From assembly GCF_018446385.1 (NCBI RefSeq), contig NC_055987.1, forward strand, positions 37,882,202-37,946,201: DNA of 64,000 nt, written 5' to 3'. Source of the stretch: Zingiber officinale. Taxonomy: Eukaryota; Streptophyta; Magnoliopsida; Zingiberales; Zingiberaceae. A program made the translations under genes and the position numbers. The notes under the pieces are model-generated. The model was not told where the DNA came from and ran no database searches. It was given only the letters and a program-made list of their open reading frames with translations. This document shows positions 1 to 10,481 of the stretch, one piece after another (within the stretch, counting starts at the first letter, position 1; every line of letters begins with the position of its first letter).

Positions 1-489
1 TTATCTTGTTGAAGTTTAATTCGTGTTAAGTAGTTAGAACTTCATTGATACAATTTAGTGTTAGTCTTGTTTGATGCTTGGTTAATTGTTAAGTGGTTAA
101 GTTTTAAGTTAGGGTTTAAATTTTGCTTTAGATCAAATTTAATTATGTTTTGTTATTTCATTCTCAATTTAAGTGTGTTGATGGTTTAATCGTAACGTAG
201 GGTGACAATGCGTTATGGATTGATTGTTGGCACCTAGGTAGATTCCATTTATGCATTAGATTAGTTTCTTATTTGATGTGCTTTTCATTTATTAAGTTTA
301 GAATCAAATCTGAAACCCCATTTCTATATTAAAAATCCAAAAGCAATAATATACGATCCTAAGTTTACCATCCTATCGTTGCAGTCGTTGGGAGACGACC
401 CGAGTCATCTCTATGCTACATTAATGTAGAAGGGGTTCGGTACTAAATTCTTTTGATCTTGTAACATGACAAAAACGAGTATATCACTG
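1..489. other. AT-rich intergenic stretch, no gene seen
   Basis: No coding region is supported. The stretch is AT-rich. Near 375-410 there is a block containing TTGGGAGACGACCCGAGTC, a phrase I associate with Ty3/Gypsy (Athila/Tat-type) internal or LTR-edge sequence. That would make this an old element edge, but nothing else confirms it. Confidence 0.35.
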
Positions 490-499
490 CTCGAACTAG

Positions 500-800
500 G
501 CTTAAGTAGCCCGTGGAGGGCGCCTCCAACACCATGGAGGGCTCCTTCAATCCCGTCGAAATCTCAGCACGGATGATCTCCGAACCGGTCGCCGTTTATC
601 CGCCTGAGGGCGCCTCCAACTCCATGGATGCCACCCTCCACCAGCATCCAGGGTGCCCTCAACTCCATGGAGGGTGCCCTTTGCCCAGCGTCTAGGGTGC
701 CTCCAGCTCCATGGAGGGCACCCTCTACCTTGCTACGCAGAGGTGTTCAACTAGTGCAACTGAGGCACCTCCAAGCTCCATAGAGGGCGCCTCGGGTACT
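500..800. repeat. Tandem CTCCATGGAG palindrome block
   Basis: GAGGGCGCCTCCAACTCCAT-type units recur about seven times with drift. Each contains the palindrome CTCCATGGAG or a near match, plus GGCGCC. The open frame at 513-695 only reads this repeat and is not a gene. The block sits inside the minus-strand LTR relic, in the same relative place as the GGGCGCCCGG blocks of LTRs A and E. Confidence 0.6.
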
Positions 801-1159
801 ATTCATCCGAGACTTTACATCTTTTTTGCTCCCTGTAAGATGTGTTAGTCCAAAATATAAAATATATCCTGCAAAACAGAGTTAGGCATAATAAAATATG
901 ATTAAGATAAATATTTGACAGTTATCGGACTGTCCGGTTCTGATTTTAGATTTCCATCCGGAAACCCTAGGTTAAACTGACGTCTACTGTTCCCTCACCG
1001 GGGAGTGCGTCCTCACCTACTCCACTCAAAAGAATTTACCTATTGTCAGTTGATCCTCCAAACCAACTGGACTTTTGCTCAATGTCCGAAGCTTTCGGTC
1101 TTTATGCTCGGCGTCCGCTCCACGACCCGTCCAGTCTTCCACCTGGTTTATGACACCAG

Positions 1160-1385
1160 GATTTCAACCAAGGGCTACCACCCCCTAGAATTTTTCCCGA
1201 AGCTCTCAACCCGCCAAAACTTTCTGCCTAGGGTTACCACCCCTTAGGACCTAGGGTTACCGCCCCCTAGGGTTTTCCCTTTACCTAACCGCAGCTAGGA
1301 CTTTTCCTCATCTAGGGTTACCACCCCCTAGGACCTATGACTACCACCCCCTAGGATTTTCCACCTGCCTAACTGCAGCTAGGAC
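1160..1385. repeat. Periodic CTAGGGTTACCACCCCCTAG repeats
   Basis: Five or so units of the type CTAGGGTTACCACCCCCTAG separated by short pyrimidine-rich links (GACTTTTCC, GGTTTTCCC). Each unit is an imperfect palindrome closed by CTAGG/CCTAG. It lies toward the terminal side of the LTR relic, in the place where LTRs A and E carry their 41-bp arrays. Confidence 0.55.
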
Positions 1386-1516
1386 TTTTACCTAAGTACA
1401 CATAGGACTTCCCTACAATCTCATTCAAACTCGTTGGATAATGAAACAACTTAACTTTGGACCCTTTGACATAATCAAAACACAGGTTCGACTGTCGAAT
1501 GCTTCCCGCACCAACA

Positions 1517-2570
1517 GTTTTAACTTTTTTAAATCATTTGCACTTTAATTGTAAATTTATTACTTTTACTTTATGTTGGTTTACCCTAACTAACTTAGAT
1601 TACTCACATAAAAAAAGGGGAGATTTTTGGTACCCCAAAGTTGTTTTAATGTGATCAAACAAGTTAGGTTAGGTCCTGTTGTGTTTAATCATGTGTCTAA
1701 GTATGCAGGAACTTAGGAGCACAAGATGTCGAACAAAAGACATAGCTAGCGAGAAGGACGACATGGGAGAGAGCCGACGGGCTCGATGTGTCTGAGGGAC
1801 GAGGTGCTGCGGAAGAGTACACGAGCAGACGAGAAGGAGGCGCGCGGCATTTCCGAGGGACGAGAAGGCAGAGCGGAAGCTTGCTTGAGAATGCCGGAAG
1901 TTGGGTTCGGGTGAGCCCTATTCCGGATGGTCGAAATCACCCAAGCGAGCGGAGCCGGAGCGGAAGATCCGGACTAAAGCAAGCGAAGCCGAAGTTGGAG
2001 GCCCGGAGAGAAAGTCAACAAAATGTTGACTTTCCACTTCGGGCCGCCCGGAACCATTCTAGGTTCCCGGAGCTCCGGACGCCTGGAACCCTTCCGAGCA
2101 TCCTGAACCCTTCCGAGTGTCCGGAACCCAAGTTTTATCAAGATCGATGTGGACTTTGACCGATGCGTCGGAGATAAGGTTTTATCTCATTCTAGGCGCT
2201 TGGAATGTTTCCAGGCGCCCCGAGCAAGGCTATATAAGCAACCCTGCTCTCAAAGCTAAAGAACAACGTAGAACAGTTTGAAACAACACTTGTGCACTTC
2301 CTAGTTCTTGTTTAGTTTTGTTTGTGGGCTTTGAATGCTGTAAGATGCTTCTCCACCCAGAGGAGATTTTTTAGTGCGCTTTTTCGCCTTGGATTAATAG
2401 TCTCCCAAGTTGTAACCAAGTAATTCGTTGTGCCTCTTTCTTTTCAATTTATTATTTATTTTTATGAAAGTGTTTATTTTATTTAAGTTATAAGTCGAGA
2501 AAGGTTCTTTTTGTTTTTATTTGTGCAGGGGCTATTCACCCCCTCTAGCCGGCCGTCAATGGTCCTAACA
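1517..2570 (+). mobile_element. 3' end of a SIRE-like Copia element: polypurine tract and LTR
   Basis: A polypurine tract (AAAAAAGGGGAGAT, 1611-1624) is followed by an LTR of about 946 bp (1625-2570). The LTR starts TTTTGGTACC and ends CCTAACA after a CTATTCACCCCCTCTAGC segment that recurs at the 3' ends of LTRs A and E. A TATA box (TATATAAG) lies at 2231-2238. This is a fossil: only the last internal bases and one LTR remain, facing an opposed LTR relic on its left. Confidence 0.6.
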
Positions 2571-3469
2571 ATGCTAACATGTGATTATCAAAGTGTTGGT
2601 TAAGAACTTATAATTTTCCATTAAAGGATATTTTTTCTCTTTTGATCGATTCTATATTAAATATTTTTTTAATATTTTGTTTTGCTTGATTTATATGTAC
2701 AAATTTGAACATGAATATTCTTGGCATTTATGATAAATTAATTAAGAAAATTTATATGATTGCACGTATTGAGTTATTATGCAAAAAAAAAAAAATTGAG
2801 ACTAAAAGTTATGTATATTTTTATTGATATTTCAACATTCTAATGGACATAATGTTTTAATCATGTTATACTTATTTGTGTTTGATTAGATCTTTATATG
2901 CTTTGTAATATATTCATTCTTTAGAAATAAATGATTATGATCATCAAATATTTGCTTAGTATGCAAGTTATGAATGTTTTCATACTTTGAGTATGATTAT
3001 GTTTAGATTACTATGAGCATGATTATTATGTTTACTCTTGTTTTATGTTTGATGGTTCATAAAGTTAATAATTAAACATATATGAACCTTTAAATAGTTA
3101 TTGTCATTATTTAATTTAATGTCTATATTATATATAATTTGTTAGTCATCAAAATGGTCCAATTAAAAAGTTTAGACATTAATTAAATAATATTAAATTA
3201 TTCATGAGTATATAATGTTAGGAGATGTATGATGAAAATACTTAACTTTTATCATGAATAATTTAAAGTTCCTTGATTATAAAATAATTAAGAATCATCC
3301 AAAGATTAAATTCTTTATTTTATAATCATGAATATAATTGTAGATAATTTATATGCTTTATTAGATATGTTTAATATATCCAAAGATAACTAAACATGTT
3401 TAATTAGAGCATATTTAATTACATATAACATGAAATTTTATTTGAGCATCAATTATGTGTGTGTATTAT
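2571..3469. other. AT-rich stretch, possible 5' LTR of Copia relic Z
   Basis: Very AT-rich with no credible coding. Its right end abuts a degenerate primer-binding-like string (TAGTATCATTC near 3468-3480) before gag-like sequence of relic Z, so part of it is probably the 5' LTR of Z. I could not align it by eye to the 3' LTR candidate at 44048. Confidence 0.3.
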
Positions 3470-5515
3470 AGTATCATTCAAAGGAGAGCTTCAATATGTA
3501 TTTAAAGTTTATAAGAATGTTATCTGAATTTTATATTATAATTAATGAATCAAAGCATTAAAGTATGAGCATTCTACATATTTTGCACCATCAACAATTG
3601 TTGCTCTTCATTCGCAAGCTTTGTCTATTACGAAGTTCAATAAGCTTAATTTTTCTGAATGGAATAAACAAATCCAGTTCCATTTAAGTGTTTTGGATCT
3701 TAATTTGGCTCTTCTTACAGATAAGTCTGTTGTACTTACTAAAACTAGCAACACTAAATAAATATCTTTCCATAAGATTTGGAAAAGATCAAACATGCTT
3801 AGCTTGATATTTATGTGAATGATCGTAACAGACATCATTAAGCTAACAATCCCTAAAATAGATGATGCTAAGGAATTTATGAAGTTTTTATAACATTTAT
3901 CTCAATCTGAGTCTATTGATAAGTCACTTTGTGAGACATTAATGGGTATGTTAGCCACCATGAAGTTTGATGGTTCTTGTATCATGCATAAGCAGATCAC
4001 TCAAATGATGAATATTGTAGTAAGATTAAATTCCATGGGATTGAAATTAAGTGAAAGCTTCCTTGTATAGTTTATTATAAACTCATTCCCTCCTAAGTAT
4101 GGTCCATTCCAAATCAATTATAATACTGATACTATAAAGGATAAATGGAATGTGACAGAATTGCAAAGTATGTTTATTCAATAGGAAGCAAGGCTTAAAA
4201 ACAAGGAGTTCACTCAATTAATCTCATGAGTCATTCGAATGCCAAAAAGAAACCAGGAAAGAAAAATACAAAGGACAATAATGAACACTTAAAGTTAAAT
4301 GTGTCATCTATTCAAAACCAAAAGAGGGGGCAAAAGAATGATAAGTGTCATTTTTGTCACAAGCCTGGACACTTTCAGAAAGATTTTCAAAAATGAAAGG
4401 TTTGGTTCGAAAAAAAAAGGTAAGTCAAATGTTTTTGTATGTTTTGAATCAAATTCGGCAGGAGTTTCTTATAATATATGGTGGATTGATTCTAGTTGTA
4501 CTACTCATGTTTTAAATACGATGCAGGAACTCCTTATGATCCAAACCATAAAGTCAAATAAAAAGTTTATCTTTATGGGAAATTGAGTCAAAGCTCTGAT
4601 TAAAGCTATTAGAACTTATCGTTTGATTTGAGACACTGAATATCATTTAAATCTTTTTAAAACTCTTTATATTCTTTCTGTGAGTAGCAATTTAATTTCT
4701 TTATTAAACTTGATACAATTGGATACTCATTTAAGTTTGAAAATAGATATTTCAGTTTGTTTAAGAATAATCACTCTATTAGTTCTTGTGTTCTTTGTGA
4801 TGGCTTATATAAATTAAAGCTTAATAATTTGTTTGCTGAGACTCTATTAACTTTGCATTATAATGTTGGACCAAAACGTGATCTAGTGGATGAAAGCTCA
4901 GCTTCCTTGTGGCATAAACATTTGGATCATATATCCAAAAAATGAATACAAAGATTAGTAAAGAATAAAATCCTTAATGATTTGGATTTTACTGATCTTG
5001 CTATTTGTGTGGATTGTATTAAGGGGAAGCATACAAAACACAAAATTAAGAAAACAACTACAAGAAGCACACAACTTTTATAAATTATACACACTAGTAT
5101 ATGTGGACCTTTTGATGTTCCATCTCTTGGTGGAGATAAATATTTCATGACCTTTATTGATGATTATTCACATTATAGCTATGTTTATTTGTTACGGAAA
5201 AGTCTCAATCAGTAAATATCTTAGAGGTATTTATTAATTAGGTTGAGAGATAATTAAACAAAAAGATGAAGATTATCAGATCTGATAGGGGTGGTGAATA
5301 TTATGATAAGTATGATAACTATGGGCAATGTCTTGTTTCATTTGCTAAATATTTAGAACAACATGGAATTTGTGCTCAATACACGATGTCTGGGACACCA
5401 CAATAAAATGGTATTACAGAAAGGCATAATCATACTCTAATGGATATATAGGAATATGTTAAATTATTCTCCTTTACCCTTATCATTATGGATATATGCT
5501 TTGAAAACCATTATG
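3470..5515 (+). mobile_element. Copia relic Z, left half (gag, zinc knuckle, PR, IN)
   Basis: Fossil Ty1/Copia element read in pieces on the plus strand. A gag-like start lies near 3590 (FNKLNFSEW-type motif) and a CCHC knuckle near 4345-4385. A protease-like WWIDSSCTTHV lies near 4480, a GAG-pre-integrase segment at 4757-4945, and integrase core motifs (FIDDYS, RSDRGGEY) at about 5140-5420. It has many breaks and AT-drifted codons, so it is the oldest element of the stack. Element A entered its integrase region, and the rest resumes at 41577. Confidence 0.8.
5511..5515. repeat. Left target-site duplication of element A (TTATG)
   Basis: TTATG lies directly before the LTR start TGTTGGTGCG and recurs at 41577-41581, directly after the LTR end CCAACA. 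This pairs the two outer edges of element A across 36 kb. Confidence 0.9.
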
Positions 5516-6572
5516 TGTTGGTGCGATTAGCACTAATGGTCTAACTCAAGTTTTGATGAATAACAAAATAAGTTAGTCTCGTTGTTATCTAACACTCTGA
5601 TCAAGTGTGCAGGAGAAGCCCAGACAGGTCGACGAGCTGACCTAATGTCTGGCATGAAGCCCAGCTAAGTCGACGGACCGACCGGATAGCTGGCACAAAG
5701 TCCAAACGAGTCGATGGGCTGACCGGACATTTGGCACGAAGTCCAACTAGATCGACGGGTTGACCGGATAGCTGGCACGAAGCCCAGACGGGTCGAAGGG
5801 TTGACCGGACGTCTGGCAGCTAAGTGAAGGTAAGTCACTAGAGGGGAGTGATTGTGAGAACGCGTTCCCGGGAAGGGAACATTAGGCGTCGATCCGACTT
5901 AGATCCATTTCGGATATCTAAGTCGAGATCGTGACTAGATTCCAGTCTCGAGGAGACGGAATCTAATTACTACTCTATTTTATTATAAATTGTGCTAACA
6001 CTCTGTTTTGTAGGATATATATAATTTACATTGCCTCGGACTAACGTTTTCTTACAGGAAGGAGATTACTGGAAAACAAGGGTTCGGGCGCCCGAAACAA
6101 GTCCGGGTGCCCGGAGGCAAGTTTTATCCACAACGTCACTTCGCCACATGGAGCACCCTAGTTGGCTCAACTACGTCACATTCAGGGCACCCTGAAGGGA
6201 TCTGGGTGCCCCGAACCTCCTATATAAGGAGGGTGAAGGCTGAAGCAAAGGAACAACTCACGATCTACGCTTCTGTGCTCCTGCGACGCTGCGAAGGCTC
6301 TCTGACAAGTTTTGTTTTCTTATTATTCTCTTATTGTTGATTTCTTGTCCTTTACTAAAATTCATGTATTGTATTTGTAAAAACATTTCAAATTATTAGT
6401 AATTGCCCAACGAAAGCACTCAACGAGTGCGGGCCTTGGAGTAGGAGTCGACAAAGGCTCTGAATCAAGTAAAACGACCTTGTTAGCATTGTGTTTTGTT
6501 TTCTGCTGCTTACTCTATACGAAAAGTTTTTAATCGCTATTCACCCCCTTTAGCGAATATCTCGATCCAACA
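5516..6572 (+). mobile_element. Element A 5' LTR (SIRE-like Copia)
   Basis: LTR of 1,057 bp, TGTTGG to CCAACA. It contains five 41-bp tandem units near 5605-5830 and a GC-rich GGGCGCCCG block near 6085-6210. A TATA box (CTATATAAGG) lies at about 6220, and the 3' end is CTATTCACCCCC. It differs from the 3' LTR by several percent by eye, most of it in the first third, which makes A older than B, C and D. Confidence 0.9.
5605..5832. repeat. 41-bp tandem array in LTR A (5 units)
   Basis: The GTCGAC-type core recurs at 5628, 5669, 5710, 5751 and 5792, exactly 41 bp apart. Each unit has the form 'AAGCCCAG...GTCGACGGGCTGACCGG...TCTGGCAC'. The 3' LTR copy (21165-21370) has the same layout, and LTR E has seven units of the same period. 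Confidence 0.85.
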
Positions 6573-6590
6573 AGTAGTATCAGAGCGAGG
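6573..6590 (+). other. Element A primer-binding site
   Basis: AGTAGTATCAGAGCGAGG directly follows the LTR. It is close to the plant initiator tRNA-Met complement (TGGTATCAGAGC) used by Copia elements. Confidence 0.8.
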
Positions 6591-6861
6591 TTCCGCTTTG
6601 ATTTGGTGCAGCCACCAATCAGACAGGGGTGAAATTTTTTATCTATTTTTTTTTGTTAATTTTTTTTGGTTTTTGGTTTTTCGTCATATTCCAAACTGAT
6701 AGTGTTACCTTTTTTTGGAATCTTTTTTTTTCACAATTAATCTGAATTGGTGCAACACCAATTCAGTTTTAGCTTCCTTTTATTTTATTCCGCACTGCTA
6801 ATCCAAGACCAAGTCTTGGGATCCCTTGTCTATTTGTTTAATTGTGTGCAGGTTAAAAAAA

Positions 6862-8104
6862 ATGTCTCAAGTTGAAGGATTCAGCACAGTACGTCCTCCC
6901 CTATTCGACAGGGATGATTTCCCGTACTGGAAGAAGAGGATGGAGGTCTACCTGAAGACAGATTTTGACCAATGGTTCAGCGTCACCAGAGGCTACAAGG
7001 TGTCGGTCGACTACTCCGGAATTCCACTGGACCCAGAACAGTGGACTCCGGACATGAAGAAAAAAGCGTCAACAGACTTCAAAGCACTCAACACGCTACA
7101 ATGCGGACTAACGAAGGAAGAATTGAACCGGGTAGGACCGCATCAAAACGCTAAAGAACTATGGGACAAGTTGATCGAGCTACACGAAGGAACAAGTGAC
7201 ACCAAGGTAACAAAATGTGACCTTCTTTTAAACTGATTATTTAATATTAAAATGCAGGAAGGAGAAATGGCGAGTCAGCTTCACGCAAGGATCAAAGACA
7301 TCCTCAACGGAATTCACGCGATAGGTCATTAAATGGAGAATCGCGGTCTAATCAGGTATGCGTTAAACGCTTTTTCGCGTAATACTTTGTGGGCATCTAT
7401 CGTGGATGCCTACAAAATTTCAAAAAATTTATCTAAGTTAAAATTAGATGAATTATTTTGTGAATTAGAATTACATGAGCAAACTAACGCCGGGACCGAG
7501 AAAGGTATTGCCTTATTTGTAGGTTCCTCCAAGGAAAGAACGAAGACCAAGTTTGAGCATGAAGATGAGTCTAACAAGGATTCTGAAGACGAAGAGTACC
7601 TGGTGAACCTGATAAGGAAAATATTCACCAAGAGGAAAAAGACCTTCAACAAAAAGGACCTGCAGAAGATCAACTCCCCAACCGAACCAAGGAACGTGAC
7701 CTGCTTCAGGTTTAACAAGAAGGGCCACTACAAGAACGAGTGCCCGAGATTAAAGAGCGACAAGACGAAGACAATCCAAGAAGAAAGCTCTCAAAGCAAC
7801 CTGGGACAACTCTTCATCAGAAGGATCATAGGTCGAAGACCAGAGTCACCTCGCATTGATGGCCCTTGAAACAGAGTCGGAGGACAAATCGGAAGACGGG
7901 TCCGAACCCGAATCGAGCCACAAGTCCGTACTCATTTCCAAAGGTCCCGAAGAGGTATACTTTAATTTGAATAGAAAGTTCTTTAAAATTATTGCATGTT
8001 TAAATAGGAAATTAATTACAATAGAAAATAAAAATAAATTGCTCCTTGAGGAAAATCAAAATCTCAAGAACAAATCAAAAATCCAAATCCAACTCAAGAC
8101 CTAA
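6862..8104 (+). pseudogene. gag-like region of element A (fossil)
   Basis: The start MSQVEGFSTVRPPLFDRDDF with the following YWKKRMEVYL is the typical N-terminus of plant Copia SIRE-type gag (DUF4219/UBN2-like). A zinc knuckle of CxFxxxxHxxxxCP type lies near 7699-7745. Lysine/glutamate-rich, coiled-coil-like sequence (ENKNKLLLEENQNL) follows near 8030-8080. The region looks broken in a few places. I chose the ATG at 6862 because the protein matches the family from there. No protease or polymerase follows. Confidence 0.75.
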
Positions 8105-9059
8105 CACTTGAGGAGGAAAATTTATCACTAAAAATAGAAATTAATAAATTAAAAGATCTCTTAGAAAAATTTACAACAAGATCTAAGAATTTAGATCTAA
8201 TTTTAAATAATCAAAAAGTAATTTACAACAAAACCGGACTTGGCTACAAATCAAGTTCAAATAAAACATTTAAATCGTTAATAACCCAACACAAACAATC
8301 AAGTAAAGCTTGGGTTCCGAAAGCGTGCTTAACCACACAAGTAGGACTTAACCAATACTACATACCCAAAGAAAATATATATTATGTAAAATCGAATAAA
8401 TCAAATCAAAAACCAAAATACAAATCTAGACCAACAAATTCAAAATCTAAATATTTTAAAACCCCTCAAAACTTAGAATATCATCAAGTCAATTCTAATT
8501 ATAAAAGTAACAGACATAAACTAAGAACTAAAACTCAAAAATAAAGGCCAATAATTCAGGGGGAGGCTCTAGAATAGTTGGCACCTCCAAAAATAATCTA
8601 CCCGACAGGGTAACCGAAACTAACCTACCCGGCAGGGTAATTAGGACTAGTTAGAAAGGGGCCAAGTTTAACTTGAACTATGGTACTGGTGAAGTTTTGG
8701 ATGATAGTACATTAGGGAAACTATGTCTATGCATGTCTAGAAATATATGGCTTCGACCTGGTGCATTTGGCTTAGTGGAACTAACTGAAGCTACCCTTTA
8801 CGGATCTTAACCAGTTAGACCAAGGTTTTGTATTAAGTTCAGTGGATAGGACTATTTGGAAAACCTCGAAGGCATAGCTACTCTAATGAAGCCCAAGTGA
8901 CTCACCATAGCCCAGAAGTTTATCCGAACAATGTCTATTTGTTGAGCCCAAAGCTAAATCTGAATCTATTACAAAGTTAAACCAAACCCTAAAACTGAAC
9001 ATAATTCATCTCACAAAATTATAGGATTCCCTGATTAAAAAACATAAATCGGGTGAGTT

Positions 9060-9645
9060 ACTAAAAACTTAAATTAAATTAAAAAAAAAATTAAAAATTC
9101 TTTTAAAAATTCTTTTGAAAAACTTTAAAAATTATTTTCAAAATTCTTTTAAAAAAACTTTAAAAAGTATTTAAAAATTATTTTGAAAAATACTTTAAAA
9201 ATTATTTTAAAAATTGTTTTGAAAAAACTTTAAAAATTATTTTAAAAATTCTTTTGAAAGACTTTAAAAATTTAAAAACTTTAAAAATTATTTTAAAAAT
9301 ATCTTTTAAAAACTTGAAAAATTATTTAAAAAATTCTTTTTAAAAACTTTAAAAATTATTTTAAAAATATCTTTTAAAAACTTTAAAAATTATTTTAAAA
9401 ACTTTAAAAATTATTTTAAAAACTTTAAAAATTATCTTAAAAATTATTTTTAAAACTCTAAAAATTATTTTTAAAATTCTTTTAAAAACTTTAAAAAATA
9501 TTTTGAAAATTCTTTTGAAAAAACTTTAAAAATTAGTTTAAAAATTTTTTTGAAAAAAAATTTAAAATTTATTTTAGAAATTCTTTTAAAAACTTTAAAA
9601 AATATCTTTTAAAAACTATTTTAAAATTCCTTTAAAAAAAATTAA
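9060..9645. repeat. AT-rich quasi-tandem array inside element A
   Basis: Degenerate units of about 20-25 bp, CTTTAAAAATTATTTTAAAA with small variants, recur for nearly 600 bp with almost no G or C. No coding. It separates the gag-like part from the GC-rich promoter-like block. Confidence 0.8.
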
Positions 9646-9649
9646 ATTT

Positions 9650-9850
9650 ACCCGGTCAAAAACCAGGGGCGGGTGCCCTGGTATAGTAACTCGGGGCGCC
9701 CGGAAGGTACTCCGGGCGCCCCGCTCGACTAAAACCAGGGCGCCCCGGAGTGATTCCGGGCGCCCGGATGCCTCTATAAAAGGGGGGGCAGGGCGCCCTC
9801 CTCCTCTTGAACCTCACTTATTCATCTCTTATAAAGGCTTTCTTCGAGCC
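9650..9850 (+). promoter_or_regulatory. Promoter-like GC block with TATA box, inside element A
   Basis: Several GGGCGCCCGG palindromes (about 9685-9770) are followed by CCTCTATAAAAGGGG (TATA near 9773) and a pyrimidine-rich leader. The order copies that of LTR A, where a GGGCGCCCG block precedes CTATATAAGG and a similar leader. It sits about 290 bp upstream of the accessory ORF at 10065 and could drive it separately from the LTR. It could also be a captured LTR fragment. Confidence 0.45.
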
Positions 9851-10064
9851 TCAACGAGAGAGGAAGTGTTAATTAAAATTTTTCCTCGTTTCTTCGGTTA
9901 TTATGCGGCTGTGAATCAACCGAGGTTGTCATTTCTAAAAATCATACTCACGATACCTCGGTAAATTTCTTTTTTCCCCCTAAGCTCTTGGGCCCTTTAC
10001 TGCTAGTGTTGACCCTAGGTTCCCTACTGACGAACTTAGGATTAGGTTTGAGTCTATCATCTAT

Positions 10065-10481
10065 ATGCCTATTAGGATTAGGTGGTTAGATAGACAGTTT
10101 TTCTTGCGTTCCTATATTCCAACTGTAGAGGTCATTAACCACTATAACTTACAGAACCTTATTTACTATACCAGTTCAGTAAACATAAGTTTATGTGCCA
10201 AATTTTATAACAACTTAGTCAGGGTAGATGATCTTACTTATACTACTAGGGTAGCTGGTATGGATATCACGTTATCTCCTACCATTATCCAGGTCTTTTT
10301 AGAGTTACGACCATCTACGTGCCCTTTTCAGTGTTACCCTCCTAGGGGTCTACCATTTGGTGATCCTTACTTGCACATTACTCTAGATATGATTTATTCG
10401 TATTTTTTGGGGGGAGAGCGAGTACCCACTGTCACTATGTTTAGGTCAGTATCCCTTCGAGTTCACGATTATGTGCTCTAT
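10065..10481 (+). pseudogene. Accessory ORF of element A, left piece
   Basis: The reading begins MPIRIRWLDRQFFLR. Its AKFYNNL...VAGMDITLSPTIIQVFLEL pattern resembles the plant-specific 'putative plant transposon protein' domain found in accessory ORFs of LTR elements (recalled family, no search run). It is not reverse transcriptase, integrase or a recognisable envelope. Element D interrupts it at 10482; related reading resumes right of D at 18788. Confidence 0.5.
10477..10481. repeat. Left target-site duplication of element D (TCTAT)
   Basis: TCTAT abuts the LTR start TGTAACGACC and recurs at 18788-18792, directly after the other LTR's terminal GTTACA. Confidence 0.9.

Larger units (their letters stand above)
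490..1516 (-). mobile_element. SIRE-like Copia LTR relic, minus orientation
   Basis: The stretch ends in CACCAACA at 1516, the reversed form of the TGTTGGTG start seen in the other SIRE-like LTRs of this window. The block order is also like that of LTR E near 62 kb: GC-rich repeat block, AT-rich stretch, 'GTCCTC' region, periodic block, terminal ACA. The left edge is unclear and the copy is old. Family assignment is by structure and the shared end only. Confidence 0.45.
6573..10481 (+). mobile_element. Element A internal region, left part
   Basis: The region runs from the primer-binding site to the point where D interrupts it. In order it holds: a leader (6591-6861); gag-like coding (6862 to about 8104); poorly coding sequence with GGGTA-rich phrases (8105-9059); an AT-rich array (9060-9640); a GC-palindrome/TATA block (9650-9850); and the start of the accessory ORF (10065). 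No reverse transcriptase, integrase or RNase H motif was found here or in the right part (18788-21062). With D set aside the internal region is about 6.2 kb. Confidence 0.75.

Noticed and set aside
5605-5832. CRISPR-like regular spacing
   Set aside because: The whole 41-bp unit repeats, with no unique spacers, and it lies in a plant LTR. The palindrome array of LTR C has variable spacers but lies in a plant retroelement LTR with no cas-like genes.
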